Shown here: in pieces, positions 1 through 7,502 of the stretch
Position numbering within the stretch: position 1 is the first letter of the stretch
Layout of the letters: the number at the start of each line of letters is the position of its first letter
DNA from: Agromyces sp. S2-1-8
GTDB taxonomy: Bacteria; Actinomycetota; Actinomycetes; Actinomycetales; Microbacteriaceae
Reading direction: 5' to 3'
DNA: 64,000 bases
NCBI RefSeq assembly: GCF_021129215.1
Contig: NZ_JAJOLP010000001.1
Location: 186,001 to 250,000, forward strand
The notes under the pieces: model-generated
What the model saw: the letters and a program-made list of their open reading frames with translations, nothing else
The model's database searches: none
What the model was told of the DNA's origin: nothing
Translations under genes and position numbers: made by a program

Positions 1-1849
1 GCGGCGTGTACTGCACGCGGTCGAATGCGTCGGTCGGTGCCGTGCCGGCCACTTCGAGCGAATCGAAGATCGTGCCGCCGCCGTCGTTGCCGACGATCAC
101 GAGCAGCCGCGGCCGCGCCTCGCCGGCGCCGATCAGCATCGACCCGACATCGTGCAGCAGGGTCAGGTCGCCGATGAGGGCACGGGTCGTGCTCGAGTCG
201 GCAGCACCGCCGCGGGATGCCTCGGCCGAGGCCGCGATCGACCGCTCGACCTGTTCGGCCGCGGCGAGCATGGCGGCGAGCTCTCCGCCCGCGGGCCGAG
301 GCGTGGAATCCGAGTGGGTCGAGGAGCGAGAGGCGGGCGTCTCGGAACCCGGCTGCGGCTGGACTCGAGACGGGCGCTCCTCGACCGGCTCTTCCGCCGA
401 GGCATCCAGCTGGCTCGCGATCGCGATGCCGAGCGCGGTGGCGACCGTTCCGTCGATGCCCGCGAGCCCGCGGTTCGCATGCGCCGCGATGCGGCGGCCG
501 GGCACCGCCCGGTCGGCGTCGCGGATCAACCGCGACGCCCCGAACACGAGCCGGTCGTGCGGCCACGTCGCAGCCCAGACCGCGTCGACGAGCATGCGGC
601 GCGTGATCGGCGCGCGCACCCCGTCGAGCTGGGCGCGCATGAACTCGCGATGCGCCTCGAAGTCGTGCACGTGCCCCGTCTCGTCGATGCCCGGCGAGAC
701 CGGCGGCGGCGCGGTCGGCAGGCCGGCGTCGACGACGATGCGGCTCGCATGCACCCAGCGCCGGACCCAGGCGCGCTCGTCGGGGGTCGGCGATGCGGGG
801 TCGGCGTGCACGGCGCGTTCGAAGCGGCGCACGCGACGGCCCGGGTTGAACCATTCGACGCCCGACGGAGCGACGACGATCGACTCGACGTCGTCGCGCT
901 GCACGAGCGCCGGCACCTCGCGCGACAGCGTCGGATGCCCGAACACGACGACCCGCTGCACCTGGTCGCCGAAGCCGGGCTCGCGCAGCAGCTCGCGGTA
1001 GGCGACGACGAGGTTCGGTCCGAAGTGCGCACCGCTCGTGACCTCGGCGATGAGCGGCCAGTCGCCCGCACGTGCGAACGCCTCGGCCTCGGGGCCGGCT
1101 CCGGCGCCCGCGACGACGACGGTGCGCGGGCCGCGGGCGATGAGGGCGCCGGTGGGGCCGCCCGGGTTTCGAGACGCTCCGACGCCGCTCTCCGACCCGC
1201 TCGAGGCGGCCGGGTTTCGTGACGCTCCGTCGTCGCTCGACGACCCGCTCCACGCCGACGACAGCGGTTCGCGCAGCTGCAGGTTCACGTGCACGGGTCC
1301 GGGCCCGGGGTGCGCGATGATCCCGCCGTCGAGGTCGCGCCCGAGCGCCGCGGCGAGCGCCTCGCGCGCGAGCCGCTCGGCGGCGGCCGCCTCGCCCGGG
1401 GCCCCCTCGGGCGCGGTCACGTCGCGTTCGAGCCGGACCGCTCCCGCGAAGATGCCGGGCTGCATGGTCGTCTGGTTCGAACGGATGCCGCGCATCTCGG
1501 CGGGGCGATCGGAGGTGACGAGCACGAGCGGAACCCCCGAGTGATGCGCCTCGAGCACCGCGGGATGCAGGTTCGCGACCGCCGTGCCCGAGGTCGTCAC
1601 GACGACGGCGGGTCGGCCGGTCTCGACGGCGAGGCCGAGCGCGAGGAATCCGGCGCCGCGTTCGTCGATGCGCACATGCAGGCGCAGCCGGCCGAGCCGC
1701 TCGAACTCGGCGGCGGCGAGGGCGAGTGCCTGCGACCGCGACCCGGGTGCGACGACGACATCGGTGACCCCTGCCGCGGTCAGGGCGTCGAAGAGCGCGA
1801 CCGAGTAGGCGGTGGCGGGGGCGGTCTCGAAACGCTCGCCGGCGCTCAC
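1..1849 (-). CDS. menD: MenD, 2-succinyl-5-enolpyruvyl-6-hydroxy-3-cyclohexene-1-carboxylate synthase (3' end outside window)
   Basis: ThDP-dependent MenD condenses isochorismate with 2-oxoglutarate (decarboxylated) to give SEPHCHC, the first committed step of menaquinone synthesis in the cytosol. The frame is open from a GTG at 1849 to the window edge, giving about 616 visible residues. Recognisable MenD segments are VVAPGSRSQALALA and RIDERGAGFLALG (N-terminal ThDP glutamate region), SDRPAEMRGIRSNQTT, and near the edge ALIGDLTLLHDVGSML and VIVGNDGGGTIFD. The protein is larger than usual: extra low-complexity stretches at about residues 200-228 and 487-511 coincide with copies of a dispersed DNA repeat, and the first residues also lie in a copy. 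It follows the PLDc_N gene by 21 nt and is probably co-transcribed. The GTG start is my choice; no strong ribosome binding site is visible. Confidence 0.95.
   Translation of the reverse strand, partial: MSAGERFETAPATAYSVALFDALTAAGVTDVVVAPGSRSQALALAAAEFERLGRLRLHVRIDERGAGFLALGLAVETGRPAVVVTTSGTAVANLHPAVLEAHHSGVPLVLVTSDRPAEMRGIRSNQTTMQPGIFAGAVRLERDVTAPEGAPGEAAAAERLAREALAAALGRDLDGGIIAHPGPGPVHVNLQLREPLSSAWSGSSSDDGASRNPAASSGSESGVGASRNPGGPTGALIARGPRTVVVAGAGAGPEAEAFARAGDWPLIAEVTSGAHFGPNLVVAYRELLREPGFGDQVQRVVVFGHPTLSREVPALVQRDDVESIVVAPSGVEWFNPGRRVRRFERAVHADPASPTPDERAWVRRWVHASRIVVDAGLPTAPPPVSPGIDETGHVHDFEAHREFMRAQLDGVRAPITRRMLVDAVWAATWPHDRLVFGASRLIRDADRAVPGRRIAAHANRGLAGIDGTVATALGIAIASQLDASAEEPVEERPSRVQPQPGSETPASRSSTHSDSTPRPAGGELAAMLAAAEQVERSIAASAEASRGGAADSSTTRALIGDLTLLHDVGSMLIGAGEARPRLLVIVGNDGGGTIFDSLEVAGTAPTDAFDRVQYTP
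316..388. repeat. Dispersed repeat (TCGAG/CTCGA family), in-frame copy inside menD
   Basis: Two facing degenerate copies of the family (GGTCGAGGAGCGAGAGGCGG... at 316-350 and GACTCGAGACGGGCGCTCCT... at 362-388) lie in the menD reading frame. They sit between the residues matching GIAIASQL and ALIGDLTLLHD, which are almost adjacent in typical MenD proteins. The frame is kept through both copies. Confidence 0.65.
1164..1250. repeat. Dispersed repeat, tandem pair inside menD
   Basis: Two successive copies (GGGTTTCGAGACGCTCCGAC... at 1164 and GGGTTTCGTGACGCTCCGTC... at 1212), each ending in a CGACCCGCTC-like tail, lie in frame in menD at about residues 200-228. They encode a Ser/Gly/Asn-rich loop in which ASRNP occurs twice, once per copy. 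Confidence 0.7.
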
Positions 1850-1861
1850 CGCTCGACCACC
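1823..1861. repeat. Dispersed repeat overlapping the menD start codon
   Basis: A copy beginning GGTCTCGAAACGCTCGCC and ending GCTCGACCACC spans the menD GTG start (1847-1849). The first nine or so residues of MenD and its upstream leader are therefore repeat-derived. Confidence 0.6.
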
Positions 1862-1870
1862 GGGGCGGGC

Positions 1871-2308
1871 TCAGGCATTCGGGCGGCCCGTGGATCCGGG
1901 CTCCCCCGGCTTGTCGGGGTTCTCGGGGTGCGTGCCGGGTTCGGCCTGGTGGCCGGCGTTGCGGCCGTCGGCCGAGGCATCGGGCTCGCCGTCGAGGTCG
2001 GCGAGTTCCGCTTCGAGGCGACGGATCCGCTCTTCCTGTGCCGCGTCGACGCCGAGGCGACGCAGGAAGTCGGCGTCGTCGTCGGGGGCGACCGTGCGGA
2101 GTCGGCCGCTGGGCATGCGTTCGGCGCGGGCGCGGCCGACGAAGAACCAGAGCAGCCCGCCGATCACGGGAATGACGAGGATCACGACGATCCACCATCC
2201 ACGGGCGATGCCCCGGATGCGGGAGCGATCGATCAGGGCGCAGTCGACGACCGCGTAGATCATGAAGATCGCCACGGCGACGACGAGTCCGAAGAGCAGC
2301 CGTGCCAT
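1871..2308 (-). CDS. Small membrane protein with PLDc_N (phospholipase D N-terminal-like) domain
   Basis: This 145-residue protein has two N-terminal membrane segments (about residues 3-25 and 37-60) with the PLDc_N signature GWWIVVILVIPVIGGLLWFFVGR. A charged tail follows, with a coiled-coil-prone stretch (about residues 90-110) and a Pro/Gly/Glu-rich end. No phospholipase catalytic motif is present. PLDc_N proteins are inner-membrane proteins of unknown role. It precedes menD by 21 nt on the same strand, so the two are likely one transcript. The ATG sits 6 nt after a TAGACT -10 box, which supports this start and a leaderless message. It is divergent from the DUF4229 gene. Confidence 0.85.
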   Translation of the reverse strand: MARLLFGLVVAVAIFMIYAVVDCALIDRSRIRGIARGWWIVVILVIPVIGGLLWFFVGRARAERMPSGRLRTVAPDDDADFLRRLGVDAAQEERIRRLEAELADLDGEPDASADGRNAGHQAEPGTHPENPDKPGEPGSTGRPNA

Positions 2309-2314
2309 GCCCCA

Positions 2315-2320
2315 AGTCTA
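2315..2320 (-). promoter_or_regulatory. Leaderless -10 box, PLDc_N-menD
   Basis: TAGACT on the minus strand ends 6 nt before the ATG at 2308, placing the transcription start at or next to the start codon. Confidence 0.55.
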
Positions 2321-2368
2321 TGCTCGCCGGGTCACGGCAGGCTGGGAGTCGCGTGCAGTCTCCGCGCC

Positions 2369-2374
2369 TACACT
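2369..2374 (+). promoter_or_regulatory. Leaderless -10 box, DUF4229 gene
   Basis: TACACT is followed by 6 nt (GTCAGG) and the GTG start at 2381. The 72-bp gap between the divergent genes thus holds two back-to-back leaderless promoters. Confidence 0.6.
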
Positions 2375-2380
2375 GTCAGG

Positions 2381-2689
2381 GTGAAATCCGTACCCGTCTG
2401 GATCTGGTACACGGCCATTCGCGTCGTGCTGTTCGCCGCGCCGCTCGCCGTGCTGCTGATCGCGGGGGTGAACGTGTGGGTGTCGGCGATCGTCGCCGCC
2501 CTGTTCGGGCTGAGCGCATCGCTCATCTTCCTGCGCAAGCCGCGCAACGCGATGTCGAGCGACCTCTACGAGGCGCGCCACCGCGAGAAGCCGCTCGTGC
2601 GCGAGGACGACGCCGAAGAGGACGCGGCGCTCGACGCCGCTTCGCGCGACGCGGATGCCTCGGCCGACGCCGCACGCAAGCCCGAGTAG
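2381..2689 (+). CDS. DUF4229 family small membrane protein
   Basis: This 102-residue protein has two membrane segments (about residues 9-28 and 30-50: AIRVVLFAAPLAVLLIAG, then VSAIVAALFGLSASLIFL). The next segment, RKPRNAMSSDLYEAR, is typical of DUF4229 proteins. The acidic cytosolic tail is rich in Asp, Glu and Ala. Function is unknown; the family is common beside menaquinone genes in actinobacteria. Open frame extends upstream, but the GTG at 2381 with its -10 box 6 nt away is the preferred start. It converges on menA with a 15-bp gap. Confidence 0.85.
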   Translation: MKSVPVWIWYTAIRVVLFAAPLAVLLIAGVNVWVSAIVAALFGLSASLIFLRKPRNAMSSDLYEARHREKPLVREDDAEEDAALDAASRDADASADAARKPE

Positions 2690-2704
2690 CTCAGCCAACC
2701 GGCG

Positions 2705-3709
2705 TCAGAACGCGAGCACGAGCCCCAGTCCGACGCCGTAGACGAGCGCCGTCAGGCTCGTGAGCTGCAGCGCCGTGATGAGTTCGCGCGGCGTCTTCGC
2801 GGTGAGCACGATGAGGCACGCCGGCAGCAGGGCGAGCAGCGCGAACTGCACGAGCCACGCCGTCGGGTAGAAGATCGCGAGGAAGCCGGCGATCGCGAAC
2901 GGCACGAGCGCGAACACGACGAAGAGCACCCTGCCCGCGCGCTCGCCCACGAGCACGGCGAGGGTGCGCTTGCCGGCGAGCTTGTCCTGTGCGACGTCGC
3001 GCAGGTTGTTGGCCATGAGCACGGCGCACGCGAGCAGCCCGGTGCCGACGCCGCCGAGCCACGCCTCGAGGTTGACGGTGAGCGCCTGCACGTACGCCGA
3101 ACCGGCGGTCGCGACGAGGCCGAAGAACACGAACACGAACAGCTCGCCGAGCCCGTAGTAGCCGTACGGGTGCTTGCCGCCGGTGTAGAACCAGGCTGCG
3201 ACGATCGCGACCGCTCCGATCGCGAGCAGCCACCACTGCTGGGTCACGACGACGAGCGCGAGGCCCGCGAGGGCCGCGATCGCGAAGAACGCGAGGGCGA
3301 CGGCGAGCACGTGCTTCGGCTTCGCCGCACCCGACCCGGTGAGTCGTGCTGGGCCGACCCGGTGGTCGTCGGTGCCGCGCACCCCGTCGGAGTAGTCGTT
3401 CGCGTAGTTGACGCCGATCTGCAGCGCGAGCGCGACGACGAGGGCGAGCAGGGCGCGGGCGGGATGCCACGGGCCTTCGGCGATCGCGAGCACGCCGGCG
3501 CCCGTGCCGAGCGCCACCGGGGCGATCGCGAGCGGAAGGGTGCGCAGGCGCGCGCCTGAGATCCAGTCGGCGGCGGTCGCGGGGCCGACCGGCTTCGCCG
3601 CCTCGACGCGGCCGGAGGCCTTCGCGGGGTTTCCCGATCGGCTGTGCGTGCGCGGGCGCTTCGCAGGCTGGTCGGCTGGGGTCATCCGTTGGGGTTTCGG
3701 GCGTGCCAC
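2705..3709 (-). CDS. menA: MenA, 1,4-dihydroxy-2-naphthoate polyprenyltransferase
   Basis: This integral membrane UbiA-family enzyme attaches the polyprenyl chain to 1,4-dihydroxy-2-naphthoate, giving demethylmenaquinone. It has 334 residues. About 45 soluble N-terminal residues are followed by WISGARLRTLPLAIAPVALG and then the first Asp-rich motif NDYSDGVRGTD at residues 104-114, preceded by NYA as in MenA. Eight to nine membrane helices follow, with the second polar region around VAQDKLAGKRTLAVL. The start is a GTG at 3709, 6 nt after a TAGCAT -10 box. It works with menD/E/B/C in this window and is cut off from menE by the MarR/MFS pair. Confidence 0.95.
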   Translation of the reverse strand: MARPKPQRMTPADQPAKRPRTHSRSGNPAKASGRVEAAKPVGPATAADWISGARLRTLPLAIAPVALGTGAGVLAIAEGPWHPARALLALVVALALQIGVNYANDYSDGVRGTDDHRVGPARLTGSGAAKPKHVLAVALAFFAIAALAGLALVVVTQQWWLLAIGAVAIVAAWFYTGGKHPYGYYGLGELFVFVFFGLVATAGSAYVQALTVNLEAWLGGVGTGLLACAVLMANNLRDVAQDKLAGKRTLAVLVGERAGRVLFVVFALVPFAIAGFLAIFYPTAWLVQFALLALLPACLIVLTAKTPRELITALQLTSLTALVYGVGLGLVLAF

Positions 3710-3715
3710 ACGGCC

Positions 3716-3721
3716 ATGCTA
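3716..3721 (-). promoter_or_regulatory. Leaderless -10 box, menA
   Basis: Minus-strand TAGCAT, then GGCCGT (6 nt), then the GTG start of menA. Confidence 0.6.
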
Positions 3722-3751
3722 GTTCGCGCGGCTATGGGGTCGCTCAGCGCA

Positions 3752-3838
3752 GGTCGGTCGAGGAGGCGCGCAGCGCCGGATCGAGACCACGCCGGCCAGG
3801 TGGCCTCGATACGCTCCTCCGTCGCTACTCGACCGACC
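3752..3838. repeat. Dispersed repeat, inverted pair
   Basis: The left copy begins GGTCGGTCGAGGAGGCGCGC and contains GGATCGAGACCAC. The right copy is its near mirror, CCTCGATACGCTCCTCC... ending CTACTCGACCGACC. Together they form a long imperfect hairpin ending 3 bp before the marR stop, so it could also end marR transcription. Confidence 0.75.
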
Positions 3839-3841
3839 GCC

Positions 3842-4288
3842 TCACCGCACGTCCTTCACGACGTCGAGGTATCGCGCGACCACCTCGAGCTCGGCGACGG
3901 TGAACCCCTCGTGCGCCCGCCGCATGCCCTCGAGGATGTCGCGGTACGGGTCGTCGTCGCCGCCCGCACCTGCACCGGCGAGCGCGCCGGGCGCGAGCTG
4001 CACGACCACGCGGCGGCGGTCGGCCGGGTCGTGCGATCGCTCGATGTAGCCCTGCTTCTCGAGGCGGTCGAGCACGCGCGTCGTCGTGCTCGTCGGCAGC
4101 TCGGTCGCCTGGCTGACCTCACCGGCCGTCATGGGTGCGCCGCTGCGGGCGATGAACCCGAGCGCCTGCAGGTCGACGACGTTGATGCCCATCGACCGCG
4201 CGATGCGCTCGTTGCTCATGACCGACGACGCGATGACGAGCTGCATGAGCTCGGAGATGCGCGCGGAGATCTCGGCCTTGCTTGACAT
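3842..4288 (-). CDS. MarR family transcriptional regulator
   Basis: This 148-residue protein carries a winged helix: GAPMTAGEVSQATELPTSTTTRVLDRLEKQGYIERS, followed by DPADRRRVVVQL, the MarR wing with the DxRxxxV pattern. N- and C-terminal helices fit a dimer interface. It is divergent from an EmrB/QacA-type MFS exporter, and the 97-bp gap holds two short palindromes. The usual MarR logic, ligand-released repression of the neighbouring pump, is inferred. The Gly/Ala-rich insert after the wing (AGAGAGGDDD) is unusual but in frame. Confidence 0.9.
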   Translation of the reverse strand: MSSKAEISARISELMQLVIASSVMSNERIARSMGINVVDLQALGFIARSGAPMTAGEVSQATELPTSTTTRVLDRLEKQGYIERSHDPADRRRVVVQLAPGALAGAGAGGDDDPYRDILEGMRRAHEGFTVAELEVVARYLDVVKDVR

Positions 4289-4318
4289 CCCGACGGCACC
4301 CTTCTACTCTCTCCAATG

Positions 4319-4347
4319 TGGGATTATCCCATATCGGAACTATTCCG
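4319..4347. promoter_or_regulatory. Two candidate MarR operators between marR and the MFS gene
   Basis: TGGGATTATCCCA (4319-4331) and CGGAACTATTCCG (4335-4347) are each perfect inverted repeats about an odd centre. They lie 16 bp apart centre to centre in the divergent spacer, which is AT-rich for this genome. A further CGGAAC half-site follows at about 4351. Confidence 0.6.
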
Positions 4348-4385
4348 TTTCGGAACCAAACCCAGCATACGAAAGGACGGCCGCC

Positions 4386-6008
4386 ATGGCCACCGCACCT
4401 CGCCGAGGACTCGCCATCGGCATCCTGCTCTTCGCCTCGTTCATGGACCTGCTCGACGTCACCATCGTGCAGGTCGCCCTGCCGACGATCGGCGCCGACC
4501 TCGAGGCATCCGAATCGCAACTCGAATGGATCGTGAGCGGCTACATGCTCGCCTTCGCGGTCGCCCTCATCACGGGCGGCCGGCTCGGCGACCTGTTCGG
4601 GCGGCGGCGCATCTTCCTCATCGGCATCGGTGGGTTCACCCTCGCCTCTGCCGCCGCGTCGCTCGCCTGGTCGGGCGACGTGCTCGTCGTCACCCGCATC
4701 CTGCAGGGGCTGTTCGCCGCGCTCATGGTGCCGCAGCTGCTCGCCTCGGTGCAGGCGCTGTTCTCGCCGCGCGAGCGCGCGCCCATGTACGGCCTCATCG
4801 GCGGCGTCAGCGGACTCGCCGCGGTCGCCGGCCCCGTGCTCGGCGGGTGGCTCATCGACGCCGACCTGTGGGGGCTCGGCTGGCGCACGGTGTTCCTCAT
4901 CAACATCCCGGTCGGCATCGTCATCTTCGTGCTCGCCGCGATCTTCGTGCCCGAGACCCGCTCGTCGCGGCCGATGCGCCTCGACCTCACGGGCGTGGTG
5001 CTGCTCAGCGCCGTCGTGCTCGCGTTCATGGTGCCGCTCGTCGAGGGGCAGTCGCTCGGCTGGCCGGCGTGGCTGTGGTGGCCGGTCGCCGCCGGCGTGG
5101 CGCTGCTCGGCGTGTTCGTCGTCGTCGAGCGCCGGCGTATGCGCCGTGACGGATCGGCCCTGCTGCCGATGCCGCTCTTCGCCGATCGCGGCTTCTCGGC
5201 CGGCATCGTCACGCAGGCCGCGTTCCAGGGCGCGCTCAACGCCTTCACGCTGCCGTTCATCGTCTACCTGCAGATCGCCCTCGGCTTCGATGCGCTCACC
5301 GCAGGGCTCAACCTGCTCGCCTTCAGCCTCGGCGCGATGGTCGGCACGGGCGTCGTCATCCCGCTCGTCGCGCGGGTCGGCAAGTACCTCGTGACGCTCG
5401 GCGCCGTGACGCTCGCCGCCGGCGTGCTGTGGACGTTCGCGATCGTCGCCGACACCGGCGCCGCGTTCACGGGCTGGGCGGCGGTCTGGCCGATGCTCAT
5501 CGCCGGCATCGGGCTCGCGCTGCTCGTGATCCCGCTCGTCGATGTCGCGCTCGCGACCGTGCCGGTCACCGACGCCGGGGCCGCCTCCGGGGCGTACAGC
5601 ACGTTCCAGCAGCTCGGCGCGGCGGCGGGCGTGGCGATCTCGACGACCGTGTTCTTCTCGATCGTCGGCGACGACTGGAGCCGCGAGCACGTGCTCACCG
5701 CCCTGCAGGCCTCGGTCTGGGTCGCGGTCGCCGGTTTCGCGATCGCCGCCGTCGCGAGCCTGCTGCTGCCCGGGCGGGCCGCCGTGCAGGCCCACCTCGA
5801 CGAGGAGCGCCGGCTCGCCGAGGGCGACGCCGCGATCGAGGCGGATGCCGCGGTCGAGGCGGGCGCCGCGGTCGAGGCGGGCGCCGCGGTCGAGGCGGGC
5901 GCCGCGGTCGAGGCGGGCGCCGCGGTCGAGGCGGGCGCCGCGGTCGAGGCGGGCGCCGCGTCCGCGACGCCGATCGTCGTCGCGACGGGCCCCGCCGTGG
6001 CGGGCTGA
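4386..6008 (+). CDS. DHA2-family (EmrB/QacA-type) MFS drug exporter
   Basis: This proton-driven efflux pump has about 14 membrane helices and 540 residues. Family motifs include LLDVTIVQVALPTIGADL in helix 1 (the DHA2 signature), WIVSGYMLAFA, GRLGDLFGRRRIFLIG (motif A) and the motif C-like GLAAVAGPVLGGWL. The ATG at 4386 follows GAAAGGA by about 10 nt; a longer frame exists upstream but overlaps the operators. The C-terminal tail has a six-fold AAVEAG repeat. It is divergent from, and presumably controlled by, the MarR protein. Substrates cannot be read from the sequence. Confidence 0.9.
   Translation: MATAPRRGLAIGILLFASFMDLLDVTIVQVALPTIGADLEASESQLEWIVSGYMLAFAVALITGGRLGDLFGRRRIFLIGIGGFTLASAAASLAWSGDVLVVTRILQGLFAALMVPQLLASVQALFSPRERAPMYGLIGGVSGLAAVAGPVLGGWLIDADLWGLGWRTVFLINIPVGIVIFVLAAIFVPETRSSRPMRLDLTGVVLLSAVVLAFMVPLVEGQSLGWPAWLWWPVAAGVALLGVFVVVERRRMRRDGSALLPMPLFADRGFSAGIVTQAAFQGALNAFTLPFIVYLQIALGFDALTAGLNLLAFSLGAMVGTGVVIPLVARVGKYLVTLGAVTLAAGVLWTFAIVADTGAAFTGWAAVWPMLIAGIGLALLVIPLVDVALATVPVTDAGAASGAYSTFQQLGAAAGVAISTTVFFSIVGDDWSREHVLTALQASVWVAVAGFAIAAVASLLLPGRAAVQAHLDEERRLAEGDAAIEADAAVEAGAAVEAGAAVEAGAAVEAGAAVEAGAAVEAGAASATPIVVATGPAVAG
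5829..5954 (+). repeat. 18-bp tandem repeat in the MFS 3' end
   Basis: Six near-identical 18-bp units (GCCGCGGTCGAGGCGGGC) at 5847-5954 follow one diverged unit (5829-5846). They encode AAVEAG repeats in the cytosolic tail, and copy number probably varies between strains. Confidence 0.9.
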
Positions 6009-6054
6009 TCCCCACGCGCGGATCCCCGCGCGCGGCCCGCACCCCACCGGTGCG

Positions 6055-6203
6055 CGAGTCGCCGGAACGTGCGCTTCGCCGACCCGGGAATCGCATTTTC
6101 CGGCGAGTCGTGCGACACGAGGCGGGTGGCACGTCAGCACCGCGCGGCGAGTCGCCGAAAGTTGCGCTTCGCCGGGCCGGGAAGCGCACGTTTCGGCGAG
6201 TCG
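6055..6203. repeat. Two copies of a palindromic intergenic repeat (GAGTCGCCGAAA family)
   Basis: Unit 1 (6055-6110) runs from CGAGTCGCCGGAA to TTCCGGCGAGTCG. Unit 2 (6148-6203) runs from CGAGTCGCCGAAA to TTTCGGCGAGTCG. Each is an imperfect inverted repeat about 56 bp long, and the interiors (GTGCGCTTCGCCG / GTTGCGCTTCGCCG) are also related. They occupy the 224-bp gap between the convergent MFS and menE genes and may act as a two-way terminator. Other copies lie at 21704 and 37704. Confidence 0.75.
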
Positions 6204-6232
6204 TGCGCGGGGGGACGGGTTGCGGCGGCGAG

Positions 6233-7489
6233 TCAGCGCGGCGCGGCGGCGAGGGCCGCGAGGGCCCGGCGGTCGGGCTTGCCCGAGGCGAGCAGGGGCC
6301 AGGGGTCGGCGACCACGAGCCGCACGGGCCGGGCGGCGGGGCCGAGGCCCGAGGCATCCGTCGCCTCGCGGAGCCGGCCGAGCTCGAACTCCTCGTCGTC
6401 GACCTCGACGCCCTCCGTGCCGGCGCCCACGACGACCGCCGCCCGCTCGCCCCACTCGGGGTCGGGCACCGCGACGACGACCGCGTCGCCGCATCCGGAC
6501 AGCCGGCGCACCGCGCGCTCGACCTCGCCGAGCACGACCTTCACGCCGCCCGAGATCATGACGTCGTCGGCGCGTCCGCGCACGCGCAGCCGGCCGGTGC
6601 CGGCATCGAACTCGCCGAGGTCGCCCGTGCGGTACCAGCGCACGCCGCGATCGACGACGAACGCCGCCGCGGTGCGCTCGGGGTCGTCGAGGTAGCCGTC
6701 GGCGAGGCTCGAGCCGCCGAGCTCGATCGAGCCGTCGTCGAAGCGGATGCGCGTGTCACCGATCGGCAGCCCGTCGTACACGCACCCGCCCGCGGTCTCG
6801 CTCGAACCGTAGGTGCGCACGATGCGCGCACCGAGCGCGTCGGCCCGGGCCGCGACCTCGGCGCCGAGCGCCTGCCCGCCGACGAGGATCGCGTCGAACG
6901 ACCGCAGCGCCGCCGCGATGAACGCGTCGCGCTCGGCCGCCTCGACGACCCGGCCGAGCTGCACCGGCACGAGCGACGTGTAGTGCGGCACGTCGGGCAG
7001 CATGCGGGCGGATGCCTCGGCGAACGCCGCGGGCCTGAAGCCGCCCCCTCCCCCGTCGCCGACCACGACGGCCTCGGTACCGGCGACGATGCCGCGAACG
7101 AGCACCTGCGCCCCCGCGATGTAGTGACCCGGCAGGGCGAGCAGCCACTGCCCGGGCCCGCCGAGCGCATCGTGGGTCGCGTGCGCGCTCGCCTCGAGCG
7201 CGCCGGCCGACAGCAGCACGCGCTTCGGGCGGTCGGTCGACCCGCTCGTCTCGACCACGAGCGCGACGGCGTCGTCGACCTCGCGGCCCGCGACGCGCGC
7301 CGCCGCACGATCCGGGGCTGCATCTTGGCGGAAATCGTGGGCCATCTCATCCGCCGCCTGCGGGACTGCTCCCCCGGAAGCGGCCGGGCCGGGCACCGGC
7401 CAGACGGCGGGGCCGCCGTCGAGCGCGGCGGTCAGCGCGGCGGTCAGCGCCGAGGCATCCTCGGCCGCAACCTGCACGAGCGGTTTCAT
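6233..7489 (-). CDS. menE: MenE, o-succinylbenzoate-CoA ligase
   Basis: This adenylate-forming enzyme activates o-succinylbenzoate to its CoA thioester for MenB. It has 418 residues. The P-loop is VETSGSTDRPKRV (usually TSGTTGxPK; the second Thr is Asp here), followed by YGSSETAGGCVYDGLP, WYRTGDLGEF and the C-terminal catalytic lysine in ASGKPDRRAL. It is short for the superfamily but normal for actinobacterial MenE. The ATG at 7489 lies 13 nt after the menB stop with GGCGGTGAC upstream; a longer upstream frame overlaps menB and is rejected. Confidence 0.93.
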   Translation of the reverse strand: MKPLVQVAAEDASALTAALTAALDGGPAVWPVPGPAASGGAVPQAADEMAHDFRQDAAPDRAAARVAGREVDDAVALVVETSGSTDRPKRVLLSAGALEASAHATHDALGGPGQWLLALPGHYIAGAQVLVRGIVAGTEAVVVGDGGGGGFRPAAFAEASARMLPDVPHYTSLVPVQLGRVVEAAERDAFIAAALRSFDAILVGGQALGAEVAARADALGARIVRTYGSSETAGGCVYDGLPIGDTRIRFDDGSIELGGSSLADGYLDDPERTAAAFVVDRGVRWYRTGDLGEFDAGTGRLRVRGRADDVMISGGVKVVLGEVERAVRRLSGCGDAVVVAVPDPEWGERAAVVVGAGTEGVEVDDEEFELGRLREATDASGLGPAARPVRLVVADPWPLLASGKPDRRALAALAAAPR

Positions 7490-7502
7490 GTCACCGCCCG
7501 AG

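Noticed and set aside
4119-6494. A 791-codon minus-strand frame opposite the MFS gene
   Set aside because: Arg/Glu/His-rich without recognisable folds; it runs across the MarR operator region and the repeats.
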